Notes: a model not told the origin generated them from the letters alone. Counted from the first letter of the stretch, positions 1-13,874 are shown. The stretch: 64,000 bases of DNA from Cryphonectria parasitica EP155 (GCF_011745365.1 NW_024468914.1:1696001-1760000), one strand, 5' to 3'. Numbers and translations are program-made.

Positions 1-415
1 TATTCAAAAGATAGAAAAGAATTCAATATCTTAAGAACTAAAGCTTATATAAGCAAGAGTTAGAATTATAGAATCAGGATAAATCAGTAGCTGATTCATG
101 ATAATTCGAATCAGTTGGATTACTCAGGTAATCCAAGTGATTCAATAACCAATACTATCAACAGAACTGAAGAGCTGAATATATAAGAATATATTCATTC
201 CCATTAGATAGATCTTGTATATAGCTCTTCAGTTATCAATCTAAGTATTAGATTACTCTCTATTCTGATAGCTCCAAAAGCAGTGAATACTTGCATCACT
301 TACTAAGACTTGTATGGTTCCGTATTCAAGGACTTGATACTTTGATATCGCTCTTGTTAGCATAAACCCTCTTTGTATACTTTGGAATCTTCGGATTGCT
401 GCAGTGCTCATTACA
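1..415 (+). repeat. Gy1 LTR, right part (left-truncated by window)
   Basis: This is the right-hand part of a Gy1 LTR in plus orientation, ending in the family terminus gctcattaca at 406-415. It carries the family core: a TATA-like tatataag, the stem arm agctcttcag, and the tract running to the LTR end. The U3 portion (about 90-140) is of the type seen in copy C, with GGATTAC/GTAATCC words. It is either the 3' LTR of an element lying to the left or a solo LTR; the window cannot decide. A small open frame on the minus strand at 253-471 is a by-product of the LTR sequence, since it recurs in other LTR copies. Confidence 0.85.
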
Positions 416-2400
416 TCAAGTATAATGAGTAGATTGAATCCAAGTTCAGCAATCTGAATTCTAATTAGCATCTAAGATCTAATTAATAAACTGCTATACA
501 AGAGAAAAACTATAAAAAGTTTTCTAAAGCTGAGAAGAAAATATTCAAATATATATTAAGAAATAGAATTAAAGCTCTTATATAAAACTTTACTAAGATT
601 GAAAAGATTATTAAGAAAGTAGCTTTCTTATAAGAAATCAGAATTATATTTTATAAGATCTTTTAAGCAAAGCATATTTCAATTCCTAATACTTTCAAGC
701 TAAAACTAATAAAGCTTTTGAAATAATATATTAAGCAGAAGATTATTAAGAAAAGCTATATATTATATAGAAATAACTAGTTTCTTATTATTAAAAAGAA
801 TAGTAGCTTATATCTAATTAATAATATTCAAAAGTATAATAAATATAGCTTTAAGAATGCTTTCATACTGCTTATTTCAGATGAATTCTTGGAGAAGTTT
901 GCTATATGTAAGATTTTTTCATTGCTTAACTTCTTTTCTAAATATAACTAAATGCAACTGCATTTTAATAGCAGGAATATAATAATCTTTTCAATATTCT
1001 TAAGCTTATTCAGAATATATATTTTATTTCAGAATACTATTAATTCTATTATTCAGTTTATAAGAATAATAATTAGATTTCTATATAATCTTATTTCTTA
1101 TATATATTAGCTTTTTCTTAATAATATTTCTATTTATAGTTCTATAATAATCTATGGAAATAAAGAGATTTCAAGCTTTCTTGAAATGTATAAATATATT
1201 GCTAAGTATATTAGAAATCTTAACAAGATTCTTATAAATGCAAAGCTAGCTAAAGCTACAATCTTAGTATTTAAGTTAGAATAATGCTAAGTAAAAGTTG
1301 ATATAATTAATTATATTATTAGTTTTAGCGAATAACAACTTTAGAACAGAAAGATAGAAAAGCTTCTAGCTTGAATAGAATACAAGAATATCAAAAATAT
1401 TCGCTCTTTCATTGGATTGATTATTTATTATGCAGCTTGGATTTGGAATTTTGCAATCATTATTTGATTACTCTATAATCTTCTTAAGAAAGATATTGCA
1501 TAAAAGTAAGAGAAGAAATAGAAAAAAGCTATTGCTATACTTATTCGAATACTTATATCTTATCTAGTTATTATTTCAATTAATTATAATACTAATACTA
1601 GAAAGATTATTCTTATAATAAATGCAAGCTTATTAAGCTAAAGCGCTATATTAATGCAGATAATAGAAGATAAATAAAAGCTAGCATATTTCATTAGCAG
1701 AATCTGAATAGTTGCAATACAGAAATATAATACTACTAAGAAAGAGTATTGTATTATTCTCTATACTCTACAATTTCTTTAGCAGCATCTTTATAATTGC
1801 TATTTCATTCTGGAAATCAATACTTGCATTCTAATAAATCAACTTAATAGAGAAATGAATAATATATTTAGTATTCTTCTGAATAGATAAATAGCAGTAA
1901 TTAAGATATTTAATTTTATTATTAAATATATTTCTGAATTAAAGAATTCTATAGCTAATACTCTTTTTCAATCTCTATATTTAATGCTATTTAAGAAAAA
2001 TAAAGATAGCAATATTAAGAATTAATATAATGCTTAGCTTAATAATATAAATTCAAATAAAGCTAATCTAGTATTACTACTAAATTCAATTCTTAAGTAA
2101 ATGGAATAGTTAAAATAGTATATAGAGTTCTTATGCTATAGAATTATTTTATTAAAACTTTTTAAAAAGAATTATAAAAACTTTATAATAAAAGTATTAA
2201 AGTATCAAGTACTTAATTAAGCTCTGTAGCGCTATACTGATACAAAACTCTTATACTAATAAATAGTAGATAATTCTAATCTTTATTGCTGAATTATTAG
2301 AGAATATTATACTAAGTTTGAATATTAAGATTAAGATTTTATAGTAGCTTATATTAAGCAACTCTATTACTGGAGAGATTTCTGAATAGATATAGCTAAT
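416..2400 (+). pseudogene. Gy3 gypsy pol, RT-RNase H-integrase N-terminus (5' part)
   Basis: This is the RIP-degraded pol of a Ty3/gypsy element of a lineage different from Gy1 and Gy2. The frame starting at 781 reads FLIIKKNSSLYLIN, the RT fingers motif (KKDGSLR in active relatives). The catalytic YLDD-like box at 1114-1125 reads FLNN, with both Asp changed to Asn. RNase H follows at about 1560-1960 (first Asp as INAS near 1612-1630, and a later TKKEY block). The integrase zinc domain starts near 2240 and breaks at 2400. The frame resumes at 32146: with one TSD removed, codons run without a shift from ...DIAN into AISDCKKY. In-frame stops are nearly all TAA/TAG. No LTR of this element was found; 416-780 is its degraded upstream part with no recognisable motif. 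Confidence 0.8.
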
Positions 2401-2856
2401 TGTTATAACCCATCCAACATGCAGGTCACAGAACAGGTCACGAATAACAGAGATCAGATGTCAAGGACTCAACATCCTAACAAAGCATTGATTACATAAC
2501 CCAGGGTTAGAGTTATAAGCACAACCAATCAGGAAGGATAGCTTCGAATATGTGCTATTCAGAGCTAGCAGAATAACTTGAATATGTTGCTATCCAATAT
2601 ATTCATACTAAAGAGCTGAATATATAAGAATACATTCATTACCATTAGATAGATTCAGTATATAGCTCTTTAATTGTTAATCTAAATATCAGATTACTCT
2701 TTACTCTAATAGCTCCAAAAGCAGTAAATACTTGCATTGCTTACTAAAACTTGTACAGTTCCGTATTCAAGAACTTAGCATTTTGATACTGCTCTTATTA
2801 GCATAAATCCTCTTCATATACTTAGAAATCTTCAGATTGCTGCAATGCTTATTACA
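2401..2856 (+). repeat. 5' LTR of Gy1 copy D
   Basis: The 456-bp LTR starts tgttataaccc and ends gctTATTACA-type (attaca at 2851-2856). A TATA box tatataag lies at 2621-2628. Directly after it, ttttgataattcttattcaag is the primer-binding region (see findings). It differs from the 3' LTR at 31685-32140 by scattered C:T and G:A transitions, as expected from RIP. Confidence 0.95.
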
Positions 2857-2916
2857 TTTTGATAATTCTTATTCAAGAATAGTTCAATATTACTTCTTAA
2901 GCAATACGGAATATAA

Positions 2917-5030
2917 TAGCTTCTCCAGAAACCTCTTTATTCTCGCACGCTCCCACTTAGAAAGAACTAGTTAATCAGATATACCAGCTTATTCAGCATA
3001 TTCAGAATCTGCACGAATAATAGCAAGCTTAGAGCGCTATTATCGCTAATCAACAAGCTTAGCTAGCTTAGCAAGCTTAACAGATGCAGTCTATCTCTAC
3101 AGCTATCAATAATGCTAGAAAAGCATACAAGATAAACAAGCTCGCTATATATAACAGCAATCAGAAAATACTACATAGATTTCTTATTTACTGCAGAGTA
3201 TATTTCTTGCATTATACAACTCAGTTTACTATGAAATCTGAAAAGATTATTCTTGCAGAAACTCATTTTAAAAAGAATATTCTCATTTAATACAAGCCTT
3301 CTCTATGCAATTACTTAGAGCATCAGAACAACTCTAATATACATACTTAAAGTACTAAAAATATATTCAATTCCTTTAAGAGCTTCGAAAAAGCTTTTAA
3401 AGAAATCTTTGATAATTTCAATAAAGAATATATTACAGCTTAGCAGCTTATAAATCTCAGATAAACTAAGTTAGCTTCTGCTTATACAATCAGATTCAAG
3501 CAATTCTTAGCACAACTCCTATAGAAAGATAAGAATCTTATAAAGCATTATTATAAGAAACTTAAGAATAATATTAAAGATGAAATTTCTAAGCAGAATT
3601 AGCTGAAGAACTTTATAATATTCTCTAATTAAGCTATCTGTATTAATAATCATCTGTATGAATAATGAGTAAAGAAGTTCAAGAAAAGAGAAAGCTAGAT
3701 TTGAAAGTTTTCAGCTAATATAAGCAAGAAACTCCAAAATAAGAATAGCAGCTGATATAGCAGTACAGCTCAGAGCAGCACTATGTATGCTGATTTCATG
3801 AAACTTAATGCAGCTAATAAGCAGTATAGCAAAAGAAATAGCATTACTTGCTATAATTATAATAAACAAGAATATATTGCATGCAACTGCTATCAATTCT
3901 GAAAGAATAAATAGTAATTAGTTTAAGAAGAATACTAGATAAATATTACTTAATAATAGAAATTCAATTAACTAAGCAAAAATACTTTCTCAGAGCAAAT
4001 ATCGGATTCTATTAATTACGAAAATCTCAGCTGGATATTCTGCTATAATAATAACTGCTTAATATACTTCTTGAGTAAGAAAAGTTCAGAATAGTTCTCT
4101 CAGAAATCTAAGCGCTATAGGCAGATAGCAATAGCAGAACGAGAATATATACTCAATACAATTACAAGCAGCAATAACTCGAACTGCTTCAATATTATTA
4201 AATAAAGCATTCAAGCGCTAAAGGAAGAGCTTAATAATGATATCCTTTGCTATTCCTCATTACTTATACCAAACATTATAATCAGAGAAATGAACAAAGA
4301 ATAATACTCTTTTAATTATTAATATAAATACCTAAATAATACCAAAAATGCTTTTCAGGCAACAGAAAGATCAAGCTAGAACGAATGATCTAACGATTCA
4401 CCGGAATCTCCTATAAATAATAAATCTAAGAAGCTTACAAGAAGATTCTCCTTCAGCATTAAATAAAACAAGGAAACAATATAGATTGAATATCTTGTCT
4501 ATAGAATAGAATTAAAAGAGCTTTTCATCTGCATTCCCTTGCAGAACATCGAAGCATAAGAAGATAAGAATTCTTAAATTAGCTTACTTCATAATCTATA
4601 CTACGAATTAGCTTGGATTTTCTATATCTATTATAGCTGCAGAATACATTTCTCGAAGAAGATGCAATATGAATAGTTTCCTATCAGAAAACCAGAACAA
4701 ATCCTTCAGGCTATTGAAGAACAGAAACTCTGCTTCAGAGAGATTCTTAACAAGCAATACTACAATATATACATTGAGCTACTGAATAATTGCCTTATGC
4801 AGTATATAAATAAAAAGATAGAATAGTAGCAGTGCAGAATAATATTCTATATAGTTTATATTAATAATAAGGTTTGTAACTAGCATTAACAGAAGAAAAA
4901 CTAGAAATAATAACAATATGAGCAAAAGCAAGCTAAGAAGCTTGCTTAAGAAGCAGCAAAGCAGGCTTAGAAGAACAAATAGTTCTTAATGAATCCAAAA
5001 GGATAGAATTGCTTGTAAAGAAACTGCAGA
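2917..5030 (+). pseudogene. Gy1-D gag (capsid/nucleocapsid) remnant
   Basis: This is a degraded gag frame. The N-terminus is rich in Gln codons, many now TAA/TAG (near 2985-3080). An open piece at 3084-3290 reads MQSISTAINNARKAYKINK and leads into the capsid-like region. A single CCHC zinc knuckle sits at 3849-3890 and reads CYNYNKQEYIACNC, so one Cys and the His are replaced by Tyr. The nucleocapsid would bind element RNA in the virus-like particle. The stretch 3900-5030 continues as a gag/pol linker in the same style with no domain I can name. The start is placed by comparison with the other copies; the ATG itself is lost (ata/acg). Confidence 0.75.
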
Positions 5031-7725
5031 TGATCAGATTAGAATAGTTTCTATGTAAAGCTTCTAGAACAGATTATACTTATATCAAGTTTAATATATA
5101 CATTTAAGAATACAAATATAGTGCACTATTAAACAGTAGCGCTTAGAGAAACTTTATATTCTTATACATCATTAATCAGATATAACTATAATGAAAATAA
5201 AAGAAGCGCTTATATATTCTCAGTACTATAAAAGAATAATCTATTACATACAATCAAGAAGTAATCAATAAGGAAACTAATCATCTATCTATCTTGATTC
5301 AAGAATATATAATCAGAGCTTTCTTTAATATTACAAATATAGCATAGCATAAGCTGATTATGGGATTTCCATAGCTCAAAGAGCATAATTCTCGAAGCGA
5401 TTAGACTACTAGCTAGATCTTATGAGAACAAGCTGTATCCAGAGAAATAGTTATAATCAATAGCGTAGAATCGAAGCTAGTAGTTGAAGAATACTCAGGA
5501 AAAGAAGCTTTATACAACTTTATATATACTTTCAAGTTAGCAGAGCTAGCAGTTTAAGGAAAAGAATCTAGTAATAAGCAAACTCAAATAGTGCTAGAAT
5601 GCTAATAAGTTAGCAAAATAACAGAAGCGAAATTCTCAGCAAGTTGGTTCGCTCTGAAGCAATAAGGAAAAGCTTCAGAATATAGATTATAAACCTATAC
5701 AGGAAAAACTTCGAAACCAAGCTTTCAAGCGCTTGATTCAGCTCAGAGCAAATGCTTAAAGCTCTCGAAAACGCCATCAGAAAAGAAGCACGCTTAATAA
5801 TACTTACTATTCCTCCAGATAGCAGAAACAGCATAAGAATCAGAATCAATACTTGCGAATATACTATGAGAATATCATAAGTTTAAGAAACTATTTCAGA
5901 GAGAATTGAATACAGGATTACTGAAATATAGCTCATATAATTACAAGATCCTGCTATAAGAAAGGAAATAGCTCAAATTCTTTCTTATTTATAGATTAGA
6001 TAAAGCATAGCTAGAAGCATTTAGGAAATATCTTGATAAGAATCTTAAGAAAGAATATATACGATTATTGCAATTACTAGCAGAATATCTTATTCTGTTT
6101 ATATTTAAGAAAAATAGCAAGCTTAAGCTATATATTAATTATAAGCAACTTAATAATATTACAATTAAGAACCAATACTTGTTATTACTTATTAAGGAAC
6201 TATAAGATAGATTATAAGAAGCATAGTAATTTATAGTTTTGAATCTAAAAGAAGCTTATAATCTAATCAGAGTAAAGAAAGAAGAAGAATGGAAAACTGC
6301 TTTCAGAATATGCTATAGATACTACAAATATTTGGTTATGCTCTTTAGTTTAATAAACGCTTTAGCTTTATTCCAGGAAATAATCAATTATATTCTATGC
6401 AAGTATCTGAATCAGTTCATTATTACTTATCTTAATAACATTCTTATTTACTCTCAAATACTGGAAGAATATAAGAAGTATATAGAAGCAGTACTATAAA
6501 CGCTTTAATGCGCAAAACTCCTTACAGAATCTGCAAAGAATTATTTTTATATACAAAAAGTTAACTACTTCGGATTCATAATTAAGCTGGGATGCATTAA
6601 GCTACAGAAAGATAAGATGAAAGCTATTAGAAACTAGCTAATTCTCAGAAATATTAGAAATATTAGATTTTTTCTTGAATATATCAACTTCTACAAGCAG
6701 TTTATTAAGAACTACAGCTAAATCGCATACTCTCTTACAAATCTCACCAAAAAAGAACAGCCTTTCAAATAAACCCCCAAAGCACAAGAAGCTTTCAATA
6801 AGATCATCAAGCATATTACCTTAAAGCTTATTCTGTATAAAGTAAATCCCTACAAACTCTTTAAAGTTGAAACTAATGCATTGAAATATATACTTAGAAA
6901 ATAACTTAGCTAGCAAGATAACTAAGAATATTTAAGAATTGTAAGCAACTTCTCAAAGAAGTTGAATAGCTCGGAAATCAACTATAGAATCTCTAATTAG
7001 AAACTCATAGCAATAGTAAAAGCTTTCGAGAAATAGCAATATTATTTTATTAGCGCACAATACTCAATTATAGTTTACTCGGATTATAAGAATCTAATTA
7101 TATTCATAATAACTAAGATTTTGAATAAGCAATAAGTTAGATAAGCAGAATTCCTCTTATAATTCGATTTCAAGATTGTATACTGCAAAAGCTTGAAGAA
7201 TAAACAAGCAGATGCTTTCAGCAGAAGATTAGACTATCGAGATACAAATTCTTCGAATATATAGAATATCTTTGCTTAAAACAAGTCAGGAAACCTTATT
7301 AATGCGCACAGAGAACTGAATGCTATCTTCAGAATTGAACTCTTGGAAAAGAATTCAGAATCAATAACTCTGAACGAACAAAATAACTACATCAAGAATA
7401 TATACAATATACCAGCATATAAGCATTAGAAAGTTAGAGCAATCTATGAATGTATTAGAAGATACTAGAATTTATCAAGCTTTAGAAAAAGAATTGAAAA
7501 CATCTTATAACAATGCAATAGCTGCAAAAAGAATAAGGTAGAAAGATATAAGCTTTATAAACTACTGCACTCCTTACTAGTATTTATAATTATTTAGCAA
7601 TTCATCAATTTAAACTTCATTACTAAGCTATTTCTCTTATGAGAACTCTTAACTAAAGTGCAATACAATAGCATTCTAGTAATAGTTTGCAAACTAAGTA
7701 AGTATGCTTATTTTCTCTCCTATAA
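5031..7725 (+). pseudogene. Gy1-D pol: protease, RT, RNase H, integrase 5' part
   Basis: The protease active-site box is at 5132-5143 and reads NSSA instead of D-S/T-G-A. RT spans about 5950-6700, with an open stretch at 6239-6499 and the catalytic box at 6427-6438 reading YLNN instead of YLDD. RNase H follows at about 6790-7260 (VETNA where an Asp is expected, then SDYKN). The integrase zinc domain is at about 7400-7560 (NSCKKNK marks its C-x2-C end) and the catalytic core begins near 7600. Copy C inserts at 7725 inside the core. The active-site changes are G-to-A on the coding strand, as RIP on the other strand would produce. Confidence 0.85.
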
Positions 7726-8189
7726 TGTAATGAGCACTGCAGCAATCCGAAGATTCCTAAGTATACAAAGAGGTTTATGCTAACAAGAGCAGTATCAAAG
7801 TATCAAGTTCTTGAATACGGAACTATACAAATCCTAATAAGCAATGCAAATATTCACTACCTTTGAAGCTACTTAGTATATGAAACTGAATACTTAGATT
7901 GATAACTGAAGAGCTATATACAAGATCTATCTAATAGGAATGAATATATTCTTATATATTCAGCTCTTTAGTTCTGTTAATAGTATTAATTGTTGGATTC
8001 CTTGGATTATCTGAATAATCCAACTAATCCGGATTACCATGGATTAGCTACTAATCTATTCTGATCCTGTAATTCTAACTCTTGCTTATGTAAGCCTTAG
8101 TTCTTAAGATGTTGAATCCTTCTCTGTTTTTCCGAATAGTTATTCCGAATATTCTAGTTAGTAATTTGCATATTGAATGAATTATAATA
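7726..8189 (-). repeat. 3' LTR of Gy1 copy C
   Basis: On the plus strand it begins tgtaatgagcactgcagc and ends aattataata (from aaca by RIP). Its U3 (about 7975-8100) carries words of the GGATTAC/GTAATCC type, shared with the LTR at 1-415 and with the partner at 29579-30042. It is 464 bp, identical in length to its partner. Confidence 0.95.
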
Positions 8190-8280
8190 TTATCTTCTTC
8201 TTATCAATTATTATCTCTAACAATCTTCTATAAGTATTCAGCAAGTTATTTGCATATATAATTATGCTTTTCTAATTGAG

Positions 8281-8927
8281 ATATTGAACAGAATTAACAA
8301 ATTGTATTCTAGTTATTTAATAAAAACTTAAGAGTATTATTATCTTGCTAAGCTTATTTCTGCTTTTAGTATTAAAATGCCTGCTTATACTCATTATCGA
8401 AAGATGGAAGCTTTCTATTATTTTGCTAAAAACTCTTCTTATTATAAGAAGTATATTTTTCTAAGTTAGAGCTGTGATACTAATTATTTCTCAGCTTCTG
8501 CTAATTAGTTTCTTTATTTCTTAGTATTCTTCATAATTACTGATTTTCTTCTTCAGCAGAGCATTTGATTTGTAAAAAGTGCAAGATTTTGAGCGAGAAA
8601 GCTGAGGCAGAGTTAGCAAATGCTGCTGCTCTACAAGCCTTGCTAGCATTGCAGGCTTGTCTTGATTGTACATGGAAATAGCGAAAGCTGTTGGAGAAGC
8701 GTGCTGCAGAAATGATTTGTTGTAGTTTCAATTCCTTGGAAAAGTTTGCTAATGAGAAGGATTGCAGCTTTCGTAAAGAGGAGATTCGTCTGATATCTTA
8801 GGAACATCTTGAGATTATCGACTGGAGTTTCTTAGCTTTTGATCCTAGCATATCTGATTAGCTTTTCCTTCTGAAGAGTGAAACTGCAGCGCTTGATTCT
8901 CGTTTCGGAGCGGAGCGATCATCTTAG
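8281..8927 (+). pseudogene. Antisense gene of Gy1-C (Cys-rich/coiled-coil protein)
   Basis: This is copy C's version of the gene that lies opposite to pol between chromodomain and 3' LTR. It starts at a lost ATG (ata at 8281, context atattgaacag, matching atgttgaacag in copy B) and ends with TAG at 8925-8927. The N-terminal frame holds remnants of a Cys-rich motif near 8380-8490. From about 8535 on, a second frame reads a charged helical segment (KKCKILSEKAEAELANAAAL) and ends ...DSRFGAERSS. The span is not a multiple of three, so one indel separates the two halves. The stop overlaps the pol stop (8924-8926 on the minus strand) by 2 nt. Function is unknown. Confidence 0.7.
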
Positions 8928-11900
8928 GTGCTGGTTTTCCTTTTCCAATATTCAGCTATCTTTTCCTAAGCATTTTTAACATTTTTTCGCGATTTCTAAG
9001 AATTTTCGCTTGCTGAATAATCTTTTCATTTAATAAGATATTCTCTTGTATTGTTTATGCTTTTATGCTTGAGAATCTTTTCTATCTCATATTCTGATTC
9101 ATTATTCTCTACTTCTGCTGTATTATCTGCTAATATTTCCTATGCTGCTAATTTCAGCAATGAAATGTGGAAAACTGGATATATTCTTATCCTATAAAAT
9201 AATGCTAACTTGTAATTAATCAGAGAAATCTATTGCAAGATTTTGAATAGTTCTAACTTCTTATAATTGAGCTTGTTGCTGGATCTAATTGTTTTGATGT
9301 TTTTTCGAAGTAGATAAGCTTTATCTCCCTTCTATAGGATTAATCTTTTAATCCTTTTGGAGTTTGCATATTATATCATTCGTTTCTGAATAAATTGTAA
9401 TTCTAATTGGAATTCCTTCTGAACTTTCTTAATCTTCTTAACTCTTTTATCTGCAGTTTCTGCATCTACTTCTAGCAGTGCTTCATAATAAGCTATTGAA
9501 TTATATTTATAGAATATAAAGAATAATGATTTCTTTATTATACTTATATCTGCATTATTATAAGCAAACTATGCAAGAAGCAATAAATTGATTCAATTAT
9601 TCTGTTTCTAATTGATATAGTATTGAAGATATTGTTTAATAATCTAATTCATTCTTTCTATTTATTCATCTGTTTGCAAGTGAAATGCTATAAATATTCT
9701 ATAATATATTCTGAGCTGTTTTATAAGTAAAGTTCAAAACTTTGAGTTAAACTTTCTATTTCTATTGAAGATTACTTCTTCTAATATGCTGTAGTTAGTA
9801 ATAATCATTCTGAGAAATGTATATACAAGTTCTTCTGCTATACTGCTTTTCTTATAAAGAAGAAAGTAAGCGTACTTGCTCAGTCTGCAAATTACTACCA
9901 GAATGCTATTATATTATACTTTAGTTAAGAGTTCTTATAAGAGAAATAGCTTAATAATGAAATTTAAGCTGATAAATTGTTAAATAGCTATAAATACTAG
10001 TAAGGATTGTAGCAGTTTGTAAGGCTTATATCTTTCTGCTTTATTCTTCTTGCAGCTATTGCATTGTTGTAAAATGCTTTCAATTCTTTTCCTAAGATCT
10101 AATAAATTCCAGTATTTTTTGATACATTTATAGATTGCTTTAACTTTCTGATATCCATATACTAATATATTATATATATTCTTAATATAATTATCTTGTT
10201 CATCTGGAGTTATTAATTCTGAATTCTTTTCTAAGAATTCTATTCTAAGAGCAGTATTCAGTTCTCTATATGCATTGATAAGATTTCCTGATTCATCTTG
10301 AGCGAAGATATTCTATATATCTGAAGAATCTGCATCTTGATAGTCTAATCTTCTGCTGAAAGCATCTGCTCATCCGTTTTCTGAGCTCTTGCAGTATATA
10401 ATCTTGAAGTTGAACTATAAGAGGAATTCTGTTCATCTGATTTATTTTTTATTCAAAACCTTGATTATTATGAATATAATCAGATTCTTATGATTCGAAT
10501 GAACTATAATCAGATATTATATGCTAATAAAGTAGTATTACTACTTCTCAAAAGCTTTCATTATTGCTATAAGTTTCTGATTAGGAATTCTGTAATTGAT
10601 TTCCAAGCTATTCAACTTCTTTGAGAAGTTGCTTATAATCCTTAGATATTCTTAGTTATCTTACTAGCTAAGTTATTCTCTAAGTATATATTCCGATGTA
10701 TTAGTTTTAATTTCAAAGAGTTTGTAGAAATCTGCTTTATATAGAATTAGCTTTAAGATAATATACTTGATAATCTTATCGAAAGCTTCTTATATCTTGA
10801 GAATTCATTTGAAAAGCTATTCTTTTTTAATAAGATTTATAAGAGAGTATGCAATCCAGCTATAGTTCTTAATAAACTGCTTATAAAAGTTAATATATCT
10901 GAGGAAAAACTTAATATTTCTAATATTTCTAGGAACTAGCTAATTCCTAATAGCTTCTATCTTATCTTTCTGTAGCTTAATGCATTCTAGCTTGATTGTG
11001 AATCCGAAATAATTAACTTTTTGTATATGAAAGTAATTCTTTGCGAATTTTACAAGGAGTTTTGCATCTTGAAGCATTTGCAATACTGTTTCTATATACT
11101 TCTTGTATTCTTCCAATATTCAAGAGTAAATAAGAATGTTATTGAGATAAGCAATGATGAACTGATTCAGATATTCGTATAGAATATGATTAATTATTTC
11201 CTGAAACGAAGCTGGAGTATTTGTTAGATCAAAGAGCATAATTAAATATTCATAGTATTTATAGCATATTCTGAAAGCAGTTTTCCATTCTTTTTCTTTC
11301 TTTATTCTGATTAGATTATAAGCTTTTTTCAGATTCAGAACTGTAAACTACTATACTTCTTGCAATCTATCTTGTAATTCCTTGATGAGTAGTAATGAGT
11401 ATTGATTCTTGATTATAATATTATTGAGTTATTTATAATTAATATATAGCTTAAGCTTGCTATTTTTCTTAAATATAAACAGAATAAAGTATTCTGCTAA
11501 TAATTGTAATAGTTATATATATTCTTTCTTAAGATTCTCATTGAGATACTTTCTAAATACTTCTAGCTATACTTTGTTTAGTTTGTAAATAAGGAAGAAT
11601 TTGAGCTATTTCTCTTCTTATAGCAGAATCTTGTGATTATATAAGCTGTATTCTAGCAATTCCGTATCTAATTCTTTCTGAAATAGTTTCTTGAATTTGT
11701 AATATTCTCATAGTATATTTGCGAGTATTAGTTCTGATTCCTGTGCTGTTTCTGCTATCTGGAGAAACAGTAGATACTGTTGAGCGTGCTTCTTTTCTAA
11801 TAGCATTTTCAAGAGCTTTGAGTGTTCGCTCCGAGCTGAACTGAGCGCTTGAGAATCTAGTTTCGAGATTTTTCTCATATAGTTCTACAATTCACATTTT

Positions 11901-13874
11901 GAAGCTTTTTCTTATTGCTTCAGAGCGAACTAACTTGCTGAGAGCCTTGCTTTCATTATTTTGCTAATCTGTTAATGCTCTAGCATTATTTGAATTTACT
12001 TATTACTAGATTCTTCTCCTTGAACTGCTAGCCTTGCTGGTTTGAAAGTATGTAGGAAGTTGTATAAAGCTTCTTTTTCTGAGTATTCTTCAACCACTAG
12101 CTTCGATTCTGCACTGTTGATTATAACTATCTTTCTGGATACAGCTTGTTCTCATAAAATCTAGCTAGTAGTTCAATCGATTTGAGGATTATACTTCTTG
12201 AGCTATGAAAGCTTTATAATCAGCTTATGCTATACTGTATCTGTGATATCAAAAGAAGCTTTGGTTATACATTCTTGGATTAAGATAGATAGATAATTAG
12301 TTTTCTTATTAATTACTTCTTGATTGTATGCAACAGATTATTCTTCTATGGTGCTGAGAGTATATAAGCATTTCTTTCATCTTTATTGTAGTTGTGCTTG
12401 ATTAATAATATATAGAAATATAAAGTTTCTCTAAGCGCTACTATTTAATAGTATACTGTATTTATATTTTTGAATATATATATCGAATTTGATATAAGCA
12501 TAATCTGTTTTAGAAACTTTATATAGAAACTGTTCTAGTTTGATTATCTGCAGTCTTTTTACAAGCAATCCTGTTCTTTTGAATTTGTTAAGAGCTGCTT
12601 GTTCTTCTGAGCCTGCTTTGCTGCTTCTTAAGCAAGCTTTTTAGCTTGTTTTTGCTTGTATCGTTATTATTCCTAGTCTTTCTTCTGTTAATATCAGTTG
12701 CAAACTTTATTATTAATGTAAATCATACAAAATGCTATCTTGCACTACTACCATTTTATCTTCTTGTTTATACATTATATGGAATAATTATCTGATAGCT
12801 CGATATATGCATTATAGTACTATCTGTTGAGAATCTCCCTGAAGTGGAGTTTCTATTCTTCAACAATCTAAAGAATTTGTTCTAATTCTCTAACAGAGAA
12901 CTATTCATATTGCATCTTGTCTGAGAAATATATTCTGCAGCTATGATAGATGCAGAAGATTCAAGCTAATTTGTAGTATAGGTTGTAAAGTAAGCTAATC
13001 CGAGGATTCTCATTTTCTCATGCTTTGATATTTTGTAAGGGAATGCAGATGAAGAGCTTCTCTAGTTCTATTCTATAGATGAGATATTTAATCTATATTA
13101 TTTCCTTGTTCTATTCAATGCTGAAGGGGAATCTTTCTGTAAGCTTCTTGGATTCATTATTCACGAAAGATTCCAGTAAATCGTTAGATTATCTGTTCTA
13201 GCTTGATCTTTCTGTTGCTTGAGAAGCGTTTTTGATATTATTTAGATATTTATACTAGTAGCTAAAAAGGTATTATCTCTTATTCATATTCCTAATTATA
13301 ATGCTTAGCATAAGCAATGAAGAATATTGAAGAGTATTATTGCTAAGCTCTTCTTCTAATATCTGAATGCTCTATTCCATAATATTAGAACAGTTCGAAT
13401 TGCTACTTGTAAGAATGCTAAGCATGCACTCTCATTCTGCTATTGCTATTTGTCTGCAGTGCTGAAGCTTCTGAGGAAACTATTCTGAATCTTTCTTACT
13501 CGAGAGATATATTAAGCAGTTATTATCATAGCAGAATATCCAGCTGAAACTTCTATAATTAATAGAATCCAATACTTGCTCTAAGAGAATATTTTTGCTT
13601 AGTTGATTAGATTTCTGTTATCAAGCGATATTCATCTAGCATTCTTTCTAAACTAATTGCTATTTATTCTTCTGAAATTAATAGCAGTTGTATGCAATGT
13701 ATTCTTATTTATTGCAATTATAGCAAGTAATGCTATTCCTCTTATTATACTGCTTATTAGTAGCATCGAGTTCTATAGGATTGGTATGCATAGTGCTGCT
13801 TTGAGCTGTACTGCTATATTGACTGCTATTCTTGTTTTGAAGTTTCTTGCTCGTATTAGCTGGAAATCTTCAAG
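8924..13874 (-). pseudogene. Gy1-C pol and distal gag
   Basis: Reading leftward, the gag zinc knuckle is at 13684-13725 (CYNCNK, stop, EYIAYNC), the protease box at 12434-12445 (NSSA), and RT at about 10950-11700 with the YLDD box at 11138-11149 mutated to YLNN. RNase H is at about 10400-10850, integrase at about 9200-10370, and the chromodomain at about 8950-9190, ending at the stop at 8924-8926. Stops are mostly TAA/TAG in the coding sense. Gag continues beyond copy A at 28741-29578. The order and all landmarks match copies B, D, G and I. Confidence 0.85.
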
